Assembly (NCBI RefSeq): GCF_011759605.1
Contig: NZ_JAAOYX010000001.1
Coordinates: 1,612,001 to 1,676,000 of the forward strand
Source: Luteibacter sp. SG786
GTDB lineage: Bacteria > Pseudomonadota > Gammaproteobacteria > Xanthomonadales > Rhodanobacteraceae
Reading direction: 5' to 3'
Length of the DNA stretch: 64,000 bases
Shown here: one piece after another, positions 9,301 through 17,015 of the stretch
How positions within the stretch are numbered: position 1 is the first letter of the stretch
How the letters are laid out: each line of letters begins with the position of its first letter
The notes under the pieces: generated by a model
The model's database searches: none
The model's input: only the letters and a program-made list of their open reading frames with translations
What the model was told of the DNA's origin: nothing
Translations under genes and position numbers: made by a program

Positions 9301-9609
9301 GGTGCCGTCGGCCAGAAACGAGAAATTGCGGGCAGGCACGACGACCGTGACGGTTCCATACTTGTCGTCGGCCGACGCGGGCGCGGTGCCGAAGATGCGC
9401 TGGTCGGGGCCGACCAGCACACGGACGGTGTCGCCGTTTTCAAACCCGTCCCAGGGGCCGACATCCACGGAGAGGTTCCTGTCCGGAATGCGCAGGATGT
9501 CGTCGTAGCCGAGGCCGCCATCGTCGGCGTCGGGGATGCGGGGCTTGGGCAGCGGGGAGGCCAGCCGGGAAACAAGGGGCGAAAGCGCACCGTTCCGGGT
9601 GTCGTTCAT
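6310..9609 (-). CDS. Large Ig-repeat protein of unknown function
   Basis: I do not recognise a specific function for this 1099-residue protein. It has about seven degenerate beta modules of 105-125 residues, each opened by a proline-rich linker such as LPPPSVPEAENGQLDP (about 497) or LPPPGVDEASSGTLDP (about 602), beginning near residues 20, 148, 252, 368, 497, 602 and 708. A bacterial Ig-like domain follows (about 830-920, with STTDTTLTLSGTAQPNQQV), then a BIG2-like domain (about 950-1012, TSSNTDVARVTAAGVVRA), and a Trp-rich C-terminus of about 85 residues. Similar proteins occur in Pseudomonas. No signal peptide, LPXTG or membrane helix is visible, so export, if any, is non-classical. AAGGAT precedes the ATG at good spacing. 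Confidence 0.75.
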   Translation of the reverse strand: MNDTRNGALSPLVSRLASPLPKPRIPDADDGGLGYDDILRIPDRNLSVDVGPWDGFENGDTVRVLVGPDQRIFGTAPASADDKYGTVTVVVPARNFSFLADGTYEVVAQVVNQLGIPVSSPPEAVRLKLSVPGGLDPVADTTHRNENLAAPTVEPMLIDNDTVTAIVTVPAWDNIDEGDRLILRWGLAGNEMTYDVIDPEADVPPFTVDRAMIDKGGSGSKVEVTYHIFDVVGNWSLFAPPTNVDVEAPDALPPPWVDPTVGDAGEVIDVRALAGGDATAEVHSLLQVGDVVTAKFLGTTAEGSATEYTPPPQTVTVAGRPLLFVLPNRLFPPLIQGACAVGYTVVRGGASLPPSSLRRLSVIGEAAQLAPPSVDEAVGDTIDPAHVTNGAHASVSANPLIVPGTRVTLEMYGTTTGDVPVGHQDYRDIGDNTPFPLSFLIPAGKIALLAGSTATFAYTVDTFVMDGGRRLRRRKEGNGALPSPERTYRILGSSTNLPPPSVPEAENGQLDPAKVDPLIGVRVDVDGVVANDRVTVSWIGTKDTTPYTETLTAHGSRVSFFVPKTPFVDGNVDADVEVEYTVEGKGRSDPLSLHVGAGLGALPPPGVDEASSGTLDPVDAADGVTVRVPTLSPPLQATDQVRVQFGTYETPPKAGNEALVFTVPAAQVALYLGRTVTVSYIVVRDTVPYPSQDLSLQVLRFTDGDSRLPTPVIPQASGGKVDLGTFTGNAAVTVAPWPLIAVGQSVWLEVRGIAGGQTTTIWLRTASPVTSGEVTAGLDVALARTDLEALDDNSTMTVVASVGFVAFSEEPDVLFPQRQYTLAKVPAIVPNITGVRDSDGNAVANGGSTTDTTLTLSGTAQPNQQVQILDGATSKGNATVNGSGAWSLTLSGLAVGAHNFKARGLYGSNPESAVWRVTVEQPLTIDPTPVTLPGLCFAWSDPGLPLSPVWYENSFVDRPASGGSPPYTYTSSNTDVARVTAAGVVRARRNGTATITVTDSDNQTASYSVTVTNAWLMEYIGDFIWNGAIQYQRPGGHLPTGDEMNWKIRPNWAPAWPRPEIVWWTADARTADALTVNVATGYAQYELKAFSHSSLSVYR

Positions 9610-9688
9610 GACAGATCCTTGTCGTGGTGAAACTCCTCGCCCGCACCCTACGCCGCTTCCGGCGGCCGGCCTATATTACGAAGGTTAT

Positions 9689-9712
9689 AGATGGAAACCC
9701 GCGCGTGCGGGT
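9689..9712 (-). terminator. Weak stem-loop after the small secreted-protein gene
   Basis: ACCCGC and GCGGGT (9697-9712) form a 6-bp GC-rich stem with a 4-base loop immediately after the stop codon of the gene at 9714, followed on the minus strand by TTTCC. The U tract is poor, so termination is only possible. Confidence 0.4.
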
Positions 9713-9713
9713 C

Positions 9714-10079
9714 TTACCAGGCCTTCACGTCCGACACGACCACGGTGTAGTCCTGCATGTCGGCGGAATAGCGGAACAGGCGGCCCAGGTCGAAGTCCAC
9801 ACTCTTGCCCGGCTCGATGTTCGAGGTGCCGGCCGGCCAGCCCTGCTTGCTGGCGATGACCTTGCCGCTGGCGTCCTTCGCGTCGATGCGGATCTGGGCA
9901 GCGGCGGGCTCCGCGCACTTGTTGACCAGGTTGCCCTTCATGCTGAAGCGGGGCTGGCCCGAACCCTGCTGGAGCTTCACGGCGAAACCGTCGATGGCGA
10001 AGTCCTTGGGTGCGCAGGCGGCCTGGGCGGACAGGGGAGCGGCGACGAACAGCGCGGTGACGATGACGAGCTTCTTCAT
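9714..10079 (-). CDS. Small secreted protein with FxLYD-like fold
   Basis: The 121-residue product starts with a clear Sec signal peptide (MKKLVIVTALFVAAPLSAQA, cleavage after AQA). The mature part has the pattern MKGNLVNKC, then ASGKVIASK, then NIEPGKSVDFDLGRLF, resembling FxLYD/DUF-type beta domains of periplasmic or surface proteins. Three cysteines are present in the precursor, two early in the mature chain. The role is unknown. It lies between rnhB and the Ig-repeat gene, all on the minus strand, in the place where many gammaproteobacteria have dnaE. Confidence 0.75.
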   Translation of the reverse strand: MKKLVIVTALFVAAPLSAQAACAPKDFAIDGFAVKLQQGSGQPRFSMKGNLVNKCAEPAAAQIRIDAKDASGKVIASKQGWPAGTSNIEPGKSVDFDLGRLFRYSADMQDYTVVVSDVKAW

Positions 10080-10099
10080 GGGGGTGTTACCTGTCGATA

Positions 10100-10140
10100 G
10101 GGAAAGGGCTACGCCTCCGCGTTGGAGGAGGGCGTTAGCC
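10100..10140 (-). terminator. Imperfect stem-loop downstream of rnhB
   Basis: GGCTA-CGCC (10107-10115) pairs with GGCG-TAGCC (10131-10140), with bulges and a central TCC/GGA pairing. On the minus strand it is followed by CTTTCCC. It lies between the rnhB stop and the next gene and could end the lpxD-rnhB transcript; the pairing is imperfect. Confidence 0.35.
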
Positions 10141-10189
10141 TTCGTATCGGCAGGGCCGGGGAGGACTTTAGGCTAGGCCAGAAGGCCAG

Positions 10190-10879
10190 TCAGGCCGCAG
10201 CCCCGGCGGTCAGGGCCGCGAGTTCGTCGTCCATGGCGCCGAAAAGATCGTCCATGGGTGCCAGTTCGGCCTCGGGCTCGAACCAGCGCTTCACCGGGGC
10301 GAAGCTGCGCCGATGTGCCTCGCACGGCCCCAGGCGACCCAGCGCATCGAGGTGCTCGGGCACCGCGTAGCCCTTGTGCCGGGCGAAGCCGTAGCCGGGA
10401 TGGAGGCTGTCCAGGGCCGTCATGTGCCGGTCGCGACTGACCTTGGCCAGGATGGACGCGGCGCTGATGGCCGGTTCCGAGCCGTCGCCGCCGATCACCG
10501 CCCTGCCTTCGCAGGGAAGGGTGCGCGGGAGGCGGTTGCCGTCCACGAGCGCCACGTGCGGTTTCAAGGACAGGCCCATGAGCGCCCGGGTCATGCCGAC
10601 CATGGTTGCCTGGAAGATGTTGATCCGGTCGATTTCTTCGCGTTCCACGAAGATCACGCAGTGGGCGAGGGCGCGCTCGACGATCCGGCCGAAGAGTTTC
10701 TCGCGCACCGCCTCGGTCAGTTGCTTCGAGTCGTCGAGGCCGCGGATGGGGCGCGTGGGGTCGAGGATCACCGCTGCGACGACCACGGGCCCGGCCAGCG
10801 GCCCCCGACCGGCCTCGTCGACGCCGGCGACGACGAGGTCGCGGGCAAGGTGGGAGGTGACGTTACGACGGCGAGGCAT
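10190..10879 (-). CDS. rnhB: Ribonuclease HII
   Basis: RNase HII removes ribonucleotides from RNA-DNA hybrids and single ribonucleotides embedded in DNA. The 229-residue product has the N-terminal signature [17 protein letters not shown] with the catalytic Asp-Glu pair, the LVDGN segment, and the third metal ligand in [14 protein letters not shown]. The ATG at 10879 gives the normal length and overlaps the lpxB 3' end by 17 bases; a longer upstream frame is antisense to lpxB coding sequence. The C-terminal tail after FAPVKRWF is acidic and alanine-rich. It closes the lpxD-fabZ-lpxA-lpxB-rnhB run. Confidence 0.95.
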   Translation of the reverse strand: MPRRRNVTSHLARDLVVAGVDEAGRGPLAGPVVVAAVILDPTRPIRGLDDSKQLTEAVREKLFGRIVERALAHCVIFVEREEIDRINIFQATMVGMTRALMGLSLKPHVALVDGNRLPRTLPCEGRAVIGGDGSEPAISAASILAKVSRDRHMTALDSLHPGYGFARHKGYAVPEHLDALGRLGPCEAHRRSFAPVKRWFEPEAELAPMDDLFGAMDDELAALTAGAAA

Positions 10880-12086
10880 GACGGGCAGGGTACTGTCCGG
10901 GGGCGGCAGCGACAAGATCGGCCAGGGCATCGGCTGCATGGTCGGCGGCACGGCCTTCGAGGCCGCCGCGCAGTTCCTGGTGCAGGAATTCGAACGCGGC
11001 GACGATGGCGCCGCGGCGTTCACTGTCTGCCAGCAGGTCGAGCGTGGCGCGCGCCAGGTTCTCCGGCGTGCAGTCGTCCTGCATGAATTCAGGCACGAGG
11101 GGGTCGCGGCCAAGGCCGCAGGCACGGGCGAGGATGTTGGGCAGGCTGTACACGTCGGTCTTCAACATGCGCAGGGCCTTGGCGATGCGGTAGCTGGTGG
11201 GCGACACACGGTAGCCCACCACCATGGGTCGCTTCGCGAGCATGGCTTCCAGGGTGGCCGTGCCCGACGCCAGCAGCACGGCATCGGCGGCCAGCATGGC
11301 CTCGTGTGCGTGCCCGTCGACGAGCCGCGGCGCCACGCCGGGGAAACCCTGGAGCAGGGCCGCCAGGCGCGCGTGCACGCGTTCGTTGGCAGCCGGTACG
11401 ACGATGCGCAAACCCGGCATGGCCGCCGCCACGCGCTTCGCCGCCTCGATGAAGATGGCGCCGGTGCGCTCGATCTCGCTGGGCCGGCTGCCGGGCAGCA
11501 CCGCGAGCACCGGCGCGTCGTGCGGCAGGCCCAGCGCATCGCGCGGACCGTCACGCCCGGAGACCATGGGAAACCGGTCGGCAAGCGGATGGCCCACGAA
11601 GCGCGCGTCCACGCCATGGCGGGCGTAGATCGGCGGCTCCATGGGAAACAGGCAGAGCACGCGGGCGGCGGAACGGCCGATCTTCGCGGCGCGATTCTCG
11701 CGCCAGGCCCACACGGAAGGGCTGACGTAGTGGGCCGTCATGAGCCCACCTTCCCGAAGCTTGCGCTCCACGGCGAGGTTGAAGTCCGGGGCGTCGATGC
11801 CGACGGTCAACGAGGGGTGGGCGGCGAACAGCTTCGCCAGCAGGTCGCGGCGCAGGCGGAGCAGACGCGGCAGGTGCTTCACCACTTCGGCGAAACCCAT
11901 CACGGAGAGTTCGCGGATGTCGTACCAGGACTCGAAACCGCGTTCGAGCATGCGATGCCCGCCGATGCCCACGAAGCGCGCCTGCGGATAGCGCTGGCGC
12001 AGGGCGTCGATGAGGTCGGCGCCCAACTGGTCGCCGGAATCCTCGCCGGCGATCAAGGCGATCAGCGGCGCGTCGGGCGATGTCAC
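10863..12086 (-). CDS. lpxB: Lipid-A-disaccharide synthase
   Basis: LpxB is the GT19 peripheral membrane glycosyltransferase that joins UDP-diacylglucosamine and lipid X into the lipid A disaccharide. The 407-residue product has [17 protein letters not shown] at the N-terminus, [24 protein letters not shown] and [13 protein letters not shown]. It starts with GTG at 12086, whose GTGA overlaps the lpxA stop, implying coupling. Length fits the family. The position directly after lpxA is the standard gammaproteobacterial order. Confidence 0.96.
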   Translation of the reverse strand: MTSPDAPLIALIAGEDSGDQLGADLIDALRQRYPQARFVGIGGHRMLERGFESWYDIRELSVMGFAEVVKHLPRLLRLRRDLLAKLFAAHPSLTVGIDAPDFNLAVERKLREGGLMTAHYVSPSVWAWRENRAAKIGRSAARVLCLFPMEPPIYARHGVDARFVGHPLADRFPMVSGRDGPRDALGLPHDAPVLAVLPGSRPSEIERTGAIFIEAAKRVAAAMPGLRIVVPAANERVHARLAALLQGFPGVAPRLVDGHAHEAMLAADAVLLASGTATLEAMLAKRPMVVGYRVSPTSYRIAKALRMLKTDVYSLPNILARACGLGRDPLVPEFMQDDCTPENLARATLDLLADSERRGAIVAAFEFLHQELRGGLEGRAADHAADALADLVAAAPGQYPARHASPS

Positions 12087-12856
12087 CTCGCGAGCGCCCG
12101 CTCGCTGCGATCGAGGAAGTCGAGCATCTGTCGCACGTCGTCGCTGCCTTCGGCCTGTGCCACCAGCTGTTCGCGCGCCTCAGCCAGGGGAAGCCCTGCC
12201 ATGTAGAGCGTGCGATAGGCGCGCTTGATGGCGGCGATGCGCGCAGTGTCGAAGCCGCGGCGTTTCAGGCCTTCGCTATTGATGCCGCGCGGACGGCCGC
12301 GGGTCTCGTTGGCCATCATCACGAACGGCGGCACGTCGGAACCGACGAGGCAGCCCATGCCGATGAAGGCGTGGGCACCCACCTTGCAGAACTGGTGCAC
12401 GCCGGAGAACCCCGAGAGGATCGTCCAGTCGCCGATTTCCGCGTGGCCGGCCAGGGCCGAGTAGTTGGAGAACACCACGTTGTTGCCGATCTGGCAGTCG
12501 TGGGCCACGTGTACGTAGGCCAGCAGCCAGTTGTCGTTGCCGATGCGGGTGATGCCGCCGCCGTCGCCGGTACCCCGATTGATGGTGACGAATTCGCGGA
12601 TGAGGTTGCGATCGCCGATGACCAGTTCGGTGCGCTCGCCCTTGAATTTCTTGTCCTGCGGCGGACCGCCGATGGACGCGAACTGCGAGATGCGATTGTC
12701 GCGGCCGATGGTCGTGGGACCTTCGATCACCACATGCGGGCCGATCGTGGTGCCTTCGCCGATGACCACGTCGGCACCGATGACACTGTAGGCACCGATG
12801 CTGACGTTGTCCGCGATGCGTGCGGACGGATCGATCTGCGCGGTGGCGTGGATCAT
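12083..12856 (-). CDS. lpxA: UDP-N-acetylglucosamine acyltransferase LpxA
   Basis: LpxA transfers a 3-hydroxyacyl chain from ACP to UDP-GlcNAc, the first step of lipid A synthesis. The 257-residue product is a left-handed beta-helix of hexapeptide repeats (for example [19 protein letters not shown]), followed by a C-terminal helical part starting at [10 protein letters not shown]. The catalytic histidine lies in [13 protein letters not shown]. The ATG at 12856 overlaps the fabZ stop by ATGA and gives the usual length. Pairing with fabZ and lpxD puts lipid A acylation and 3-hydroxyacyl-ACP consumption in one operon. Confidence 0.96.
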   Translation of the reverse strand: MIHATAQIDPSARIADNVSIGAYSVIGADVVIGEGTTIGPHVVIEGPTTIGRDNRISQFASIGGPPQDKKFKGERTELVIGDRNLIREFVTINRGTGDGGGITRIGNDNWLLAYVHVAHDCQIGNNVVFSNYSALAGHAEIGDWTILSGFSGVHQFCKVGAHAFIGMGCLVGSDVPPFVMMANETRGRPRGINSEGLKRRGFDTARIAAIKRAYRTLYMAGLPLAEAREQLVAQAEGSDDVRQMLDFLDRSERALAR

Positions 12857-13326
12857 TTGTCGCTCCTGGCGGCGCACATCAGTTCGCAGCAAGCCACCAC
12901 CTTGCCGTCCACCGAGGCCTTGGCCTCGAACAGGCCCATGCCGCGGATCAGGCGCTTCAGCGAGACCTCCATCACGAGCTGGTCGCCTGGGGCCACGACA
13001 GCGGAGAAGCGCGCGTTGTCTACCTTGACGAGGTAGAACAGCGGGCTGCCGGACTGGCCGTCGACCTGGCTGGTGATCTGCGTGAGCAGGCCTGCCGTCT
13101 GGGCCATGGCCTCGACGATGAGTACGCCGGGCATCACCGGATGACCGGGGAAGTGGCCCTGGAAGAAAGGCTCGTTGATGGTGACGTTCTTGATCGCCGT
13201 GATGGTCTTGCCGGGATCGATCGAAAGCACCCGGTCCACCAGCAGGAACGGGTAGCGGTGCGGCAGGAGCCGCTGGATCTGCTCCACATCCACGGGGAGC
13301 GTCACGGCAGCTTTCATTTCGGTCAT
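12853..13326 (-). CDS. fabZ: 3-hydroxyacyl-ACP dehydratase FabZ
   Basis: FabZ dehydrates 3-hydroxyacyl-ACP in fatty acid elongation and competes with LpxA and LpxD for the same substrate. The 157-residue hot-dog protein has [14 protein letters not shown], the active-site [20 protein letters not shown] with catalytic His, and the helix AMAQTAG. It starts at 13326 with an ATGA overlap to lpxD and ends in an ATGA overlap with lpxA. Confidence 0.96.
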   Translation of the reverse strand: MTEMKAAVTLPVDVEQIQRLLPHRYPFLLVDRVLSIDPGKTITAIKNVTINEPFFQGHFPGHPVMPGVLIVEAMAQTAGLLTQITSQVDGQSGSPLFYLVKVDNARFSAVVAPGDQLVMEVSLKRLIRGMGLFEAKASVDGKVVACCELMCAARSDK

Positions 13327-14351
13327 TGCCCTTTGTCCTTTTCCAGCGCCGCGAGACGGCGCGCGTACTCGTCAAGGTGTTTCATGCGCGCCGCGTTGCG
13401 ACGCCACAGGCGGTTTTCCTGCAACGGAGAACCCGACGAGTATTCGCCGGGCTCCCGGATCGAAGCGGTCACGAGGCTTTTCGCGGTGATGGTAACCCGG
13501 TCGGCCAGTTCGAGGTGTCCCAGGATGCCCGCATTGCCGCCGATGAGGCAGTAACGGCCGATCTTCGCGCTGCCGGCGACGGCGGAGCAGCCGGCCATGG
13601 CGGTGTGCGCGCCGATATGGACGTTGTGGGCGATCTGGATCTGGTTGTCGAGGCGAACGTCCTCTTCCAGCACCGTGTCTTCCAGCGCGCCACGGTCGAT
13701 GGTGGTGTTCGCGCCGATCTCGCAGTCGTCGCCGATGCGCACGCCGCCGAGCTGCGGCAGCTTCACCCAGCGGTCGCGATCGAAGGCGATGCCGAAGCCG
13801 TCCGCGCCGATCACGGCGCCGGGGTGGATCAGCACCCGCTTGCCAAGCGTTACCCGGATCACCAGGGTCACGCGCCCCACCAGGCGGGAATTCGCGCCCA
13901 CCACGCAGCCCGGGCCGATGGCGCAGTGCGGGCCGAGCACCACGCCCTCCTCGATGACGGCGCCGTCTTCGATCACGCAGCACGGACCCACGCTGGCCGT
14001 GGGGTGGACACGCGCGGAGGGGGCGACCACGGCGCTGACATGGATACCGTGCGGCGCGTCCGCGTGCCGCTCGAACAGCGCGGCGATCTTCGCGTAGGCG
14101 ACGTAAGGGTCCTTGGCAACCAGCGCCGCGCCGCGGCGCAGGGGCAGGGCATCGGCGTTCAGCACGACGATGCCCGCCTGCGAATCAGGCAGCTGCGAGG
14201 TGTACTTCGGATTGGAGAGGAAGGTGAACTGGTTCGGCGTGGCCGTGGCCAACGTGCCCACGCCGTCCACCGTCGTGGCGGGATCCCCATGCGCTTCGAG
14301 CCCAAAACGCTCGGCCAGTTCAGCAAGTGAAAATTGCGGATTCCCGCTCAC
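13323..14351 (-). CDS. lpxD: UDP-3-O-acylglucosamine N-acyltransferase LpxD
   Basis: LpxD adds the N-linked 3-hydroxyacyl chain in lipid A synthesis. The product has the N-terminal uridine-binding domain ([18 protein letters not shown]), a beta-helix of hexapeptide repeats, the catalytic His in [16 protein letters not shown] and a C-terminal helix. I place the start at the GTG at 14351 (342 residues) because GGGAG lies six bases upstream. A GTG 48 bases further up at 14399 would put a terminator hairpin inside the coding sequence and adds residues without family similarity. The frame is open to 14399, so the start is a choice rather than certain. Confidence 0.93.
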   Translation of the reverse strand: MSGNPQFSLAELAERFGLEAHGDPATTVDGVGTLATATPNQFTFLSNPKYTSQLPDSQAGIVVLNADALPLRRGAALVAKDPYVAYAKIAALFERHADAPHGIHVSAVVAPSARVHPTASVGPCCVIEDGAVIEEGVVLGPHCAIGPGCVVGANSRLVGRVTLVIRVTLGKRVLIHPGAVIGADGFGIAFDRDRWVKLPQLGGVRIGDDCEIGANTTIDRGALEDTVLEEDVRLDNQIQIAHNVHIGAHTAMAGCSAVAGSAKIGRYCLIGGNAGILGHLELADRVTITAKSLVTASIREPGEYSSGSPLQENRLWRRNAARMKHLDEYARRLAALEKDKGQ

Positions 14352-14362
14352 GAAAAGCTCCC

Positions 14363-14402
14363 AAAAGAAAAGGGGTGGCAAGGATCGCTCCTCCGCCACC
14401 CC
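14363..14402 (-). terminator. Rho-independent terminator between bamA and lpxD
   Basis: GGGGTGGC (14372-14379) and GCCACCCC (14395-14402) form a perfect 8-bp stem with a 15-base loop. On the minus strand the stem is followed by TTTTCTTTT, a good U tract. It lies 40 bases after the bamA stop and ends just before the lpxD Shine-Dalgarno sequence. Confidence 0.75.
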
Positions 14403-14415
14403 ACGATTCTACTTA

Positions 14416-14438
14416 CAGTTCACGCTTTACGGTTCGCG
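14416..14438. repeat. GTGAA/TTCAC heptad-type intergenic repeat, short copy
   Basis: CAGTTCACGCTTTACGGTTC just after the bamA stop is the inverted form of units seen in the long array at 22592-22768 and near 53051-53122. It appears to be a short member of the same extragenic family. Confidence 0.6.
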
Positions 14439-14441
14439 CCC

Positions 14442-16865
14442 TTAGAACGTGTTGCCGAAGGTGAACTGGATGCGCTCGACGAAGCGGCTGTCGGCGTCCT
14501 TCTTACGGAACGGCACGGCGAAGTTGATGATCAGCGGACCGATCGGCGCCTGCCACTGCAGCGAGAGGCCCGTGGAGGCACGCAGTTCGCTGGCGTCGAA
14601 GGCGGCATAGTTCTTGTACACGTTGCCGACGTCGACGAACCAGGACACACGGGCCGTGTTCACGTCCTTCAGGAACGGCAGCGGCAGGAACACCTGCGCG
14701 GTACCCAGCACCTTGAACGCGCCGCCGACCGGCTGCCCGTAGGTGTACGCACCGCCGGTGCAGCGGCCCTTGCTGTCCGGCTCGCGGGTGGACGAGATAC
14801 CGTCGCAGAGGCGAGGACCCAGGGTGTTGTCCTGGAAGCCGCGCACGTCGCGCACGCCGCCCGCGTAGTAGTTCTCCCAGAAGGGGAAGTCGATCTTGTC
14901 GCCCTTCTTGTAGATCTGCGCGCCGCGAGTGCCGTCCGCGTTGATCAGGTAGCCGTCGTTGTCGTAGGTCTGGCCGTAGGTCTTGCCATAGCCGACCTGG
15001 CCGTCGAGGTAGAGCACGAAGCCCTTGCCGATGGGCCAGTAATGGTTGGCTTCGCCGAACAGCTTGTAGAACTGCACGGTGGAGCCGGGCAACGCGCCGG
15101 ACACGGATGCCGTGAGCTGGCCGCCGCGAGTGGGCGCCCAGTAGCTGTTGCGCGTGTCGTGCGAGTAACCCAGGCTGGACGTCCACGAGTGGATCGTCTT
15201 GTTGCCGAGCGCGTTCTGGTAGGCCACCAACTCCTGCGGCGTGTAGAACGAGGTGTTGATGAGGTTCGAGCTGACGCCGAGGCTCGTCGACACGTTGTCG
15301 AAGTCGGTGATCGGGATCGACACCGTGGTTTCGAACGACTTGGTGCTGTACGTGTAGTTCGCGAGATCGGTGTCGCCGTAGTCGAGCTTGCTGTACCCGA
15401 GGTTGTAGCCGATCGCGATGTTCGAATCGGTGAGGTACGGGTTGGTGTAGCTCGCGTTCACGCGCTTGTAATACGTGCTGGTTTCCGCGGCGATGGAGAA
15501 GCGGTCGCCCGTGCCCAGGAAGTTGTTCTGCGACACCGAGGCCGACAGGATGATGCCGGAGTACTGCGAGTAGCCCACGCCGAACATCAGCGAGCCGGCG
15601 GACTGTTCTTCCACCTTGGCGGTGAGGTCCACCTGGTCGACGGTGCCGGGCACCAGCGCCTTGTCGATGTCCACCGTCTTGAAGTAACCCAGGCGCTGCA
15701 GGCGCGTCTTCGAACGGTCGATGGCGCCCTGCGAATACCACGCGCCTTCGAGCTGGCGCATTTCGCGGCGGAGCACCTCGTCTTCCGTGCGGGTGTTGCC
15801 CTGGAAGACCACGCGGCGCACGTACACGCGCTTGCCCGGCTCGATGAAGAGCGTGAGATCGGCGGTGCGCTTGTCCTTGTCGAGCTTCGGAATCGGGGTG
15901 ACCTTGGCGAACGCGTAGCCGATGTTCGCGAGGATGCCCTTGATGGCGTCCGTGCTGGCCTCGATGGCGCCGCGGTTGAAGGTGTCGCCCTTGTGGATGA
16001 AGACCAGCTTGCGCAGGGTGTCTTCAGGCAGGATGAGTTCGCCGAGCAGCTTCACGTCGGAGACGGTATAGACCTCGCCTTCCTTCACGCTGGCGTCGAC
16101 GTACATGGCGCGCTTGTCCGGGCTGATCGCCACCTGGGTGGAGTCGATGCCGAAGTCGGCGTAGCCGCGGTTCATGTAGTAGTTGCTGAGCTTCTCCAGG
16201 TCGCCGGAGAGTTTCTCGCGCGAGTACTGGTCGTCCTTGGAGTACCAGGACAGCCAGTTCGTGGTGTTCGACTCGAAGCCGTCGCGAATGTCTTTGTCGC
16301 TGAACGCCTTGTTGCCGATGACGTTGATCTCCTTGATCTTCGCCGCCTTGCCTTCGCGGATTTCGATGTCGATGGCCACGCGGTTGCGATCGAGGCGCGT
16401 CACGTGCGGGTCGACCGAGACGTTGTACTTGCCGCGGTTGTAGTACTGGCGGATGAGTTCCTGCTGCACGCGGTCGAGGGAGAGGCGGTCGAAGGTTTCG
16501 CCTTCGGCCAGGCCGATCTCCTTCAGGCCCTTGCGGAGGTCGTCTTCCTTGATGTCCTTGTTGCCACGCAGCGTGAGCTTGGCGATGGCCGGGCGCTCGA
16601 CGACCTTGATGACCAGGATGTCGCCCTGGCGGTCGAGTTCCACGTCGCTGAAGAACTTGGTCTGGTACAGGGCGCGAATGGCGGCCTGGGCCTTGTCGTC
16701 GCTTAAGGTTTCGCCCTTTTCGATCGGCAGGTAGCTCAGCACCGTGCCCTGCGCGATGCGCGTCAGGCCGTCGATGCGGATGTCGGAGACGACGAACGGC
16801 TCGAAGGCGGCAAGCGCATTGGCGGACAGGGAGGCAAGCAGGATCAGGGCGGCGATACGCTTCAT
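14442..16865 (-). CDS. bamA: Outer membrane protein assembly factor BamA
   Basis: BamA is the Omp85 core of the BAM complex that folds beta-barrel proteins into the outer membrane. The 807-residue precursor has a Sec signal peptide (MKRIAALILLASLSANALA, cleavage near LAAF), then POTRA domains over about residues 20-420 (FVVSDIRIDGLTRI begins POTRA1), and a C-terminal 16-strand barrel ending in the BAM-recognised aromatic NTF. The ATG at 16865 is the one that begins the signal peptide; upstream in-frame codons are rejected. It follows rseP with a 150-base gap and is followed by a repeat and a terminator, not by skp. Confidence 0.97.
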   Translation of the reverse strand: MKRIAALILLASLSANALAAFEPFVVSDIRIDGLTRIAQGTVLSYLPIEKGETLSDDKAQAAIRALYQTKFFSDVELDRQGDILVIKVVERPAIAKLTLRGNKDIKEDDLRKGLKEIGLAEGETFDRLSLDRVQQELIRQYYNRGKYNVSVDPHVTRLDRNRVAIDIEIREGKAAKIKEINVIGNKAFSDKDIRDGFESNTTNWLSWYSKDDQYSREKLSGDLEKLSNYYMNRGYADFGIDSTQVAISPDKRAMYVDASVKEGEVYTVSDVKLLGELILPEDTLRKLVFIHKGDTFNRGAIEASTDAIKGILANIGYAFAKVTPIPKLDKDKRTADLTLFIEPGKRVYVRRVVFQGNTRTEDEVLRREMRQLEGAWYSQGAIDRSKTRLQRLGYFKTVDIDKALVPGTVDQVDLTAKVEEQSAGSLMFGVGYSQYSGIILSASVSQNNFLGTGDRFSIAAETSTYYKRVNASYTNPYLTDSNIAIGYNLGYSKLDYGDTDLANYTYSTKSFETTVSIPITDFDNVSTSLGVSSNLINTSFYTPQELVAYQNALGNKTIHSWTSSLGYSHDTRNSYWAPTRGGQLTASVSGALPGSTVQFYKLFGEANHYWPIGKGFVLYLDGQVGYGKTYGQTYDNDGYLINADGTRGAQIYKKGDKIDFPFWENYYAGGVRDVRGFQDNTLGPRLCDGISSTREPDSKGRCTGGAYTYGQPVGGAFKVLGTAQVFLPLPFLKDVNTARVSWFVDVGNVYKNYAAFDASELRASTGLSLQWQAPIGPLIINFAVPFRKKDADSRFVERIQFTFGNTF

Positions 16866-17015
16866 CGTCGATTCCGTTGGGTTAATTCCAGTCGACGGCG
16901 GACGAGGCCGGCGACCGAAGAGGAGCACGCGCAAGACTCTGGCCTTGCGTCGTTCGGCGCAGGGCGCGGATGCGCCAGGAGCCTCGGTGATACGGTTGCG
17001 TCGCGAGCTGGTGGC

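Noticed and set aside
14352..14399. Longer LpxD beginning at GTG 14399
   Set aside because: The extra segment contains the terminator hairpin and U tract, and a good ribosome site precedes GTG 14351.
14334..16706. 790-residue plus-strand open frame
   Set aside because: Antisense to bamA, with low-complexity Val/Ala/Arg/Asp composition and no domain pattern.
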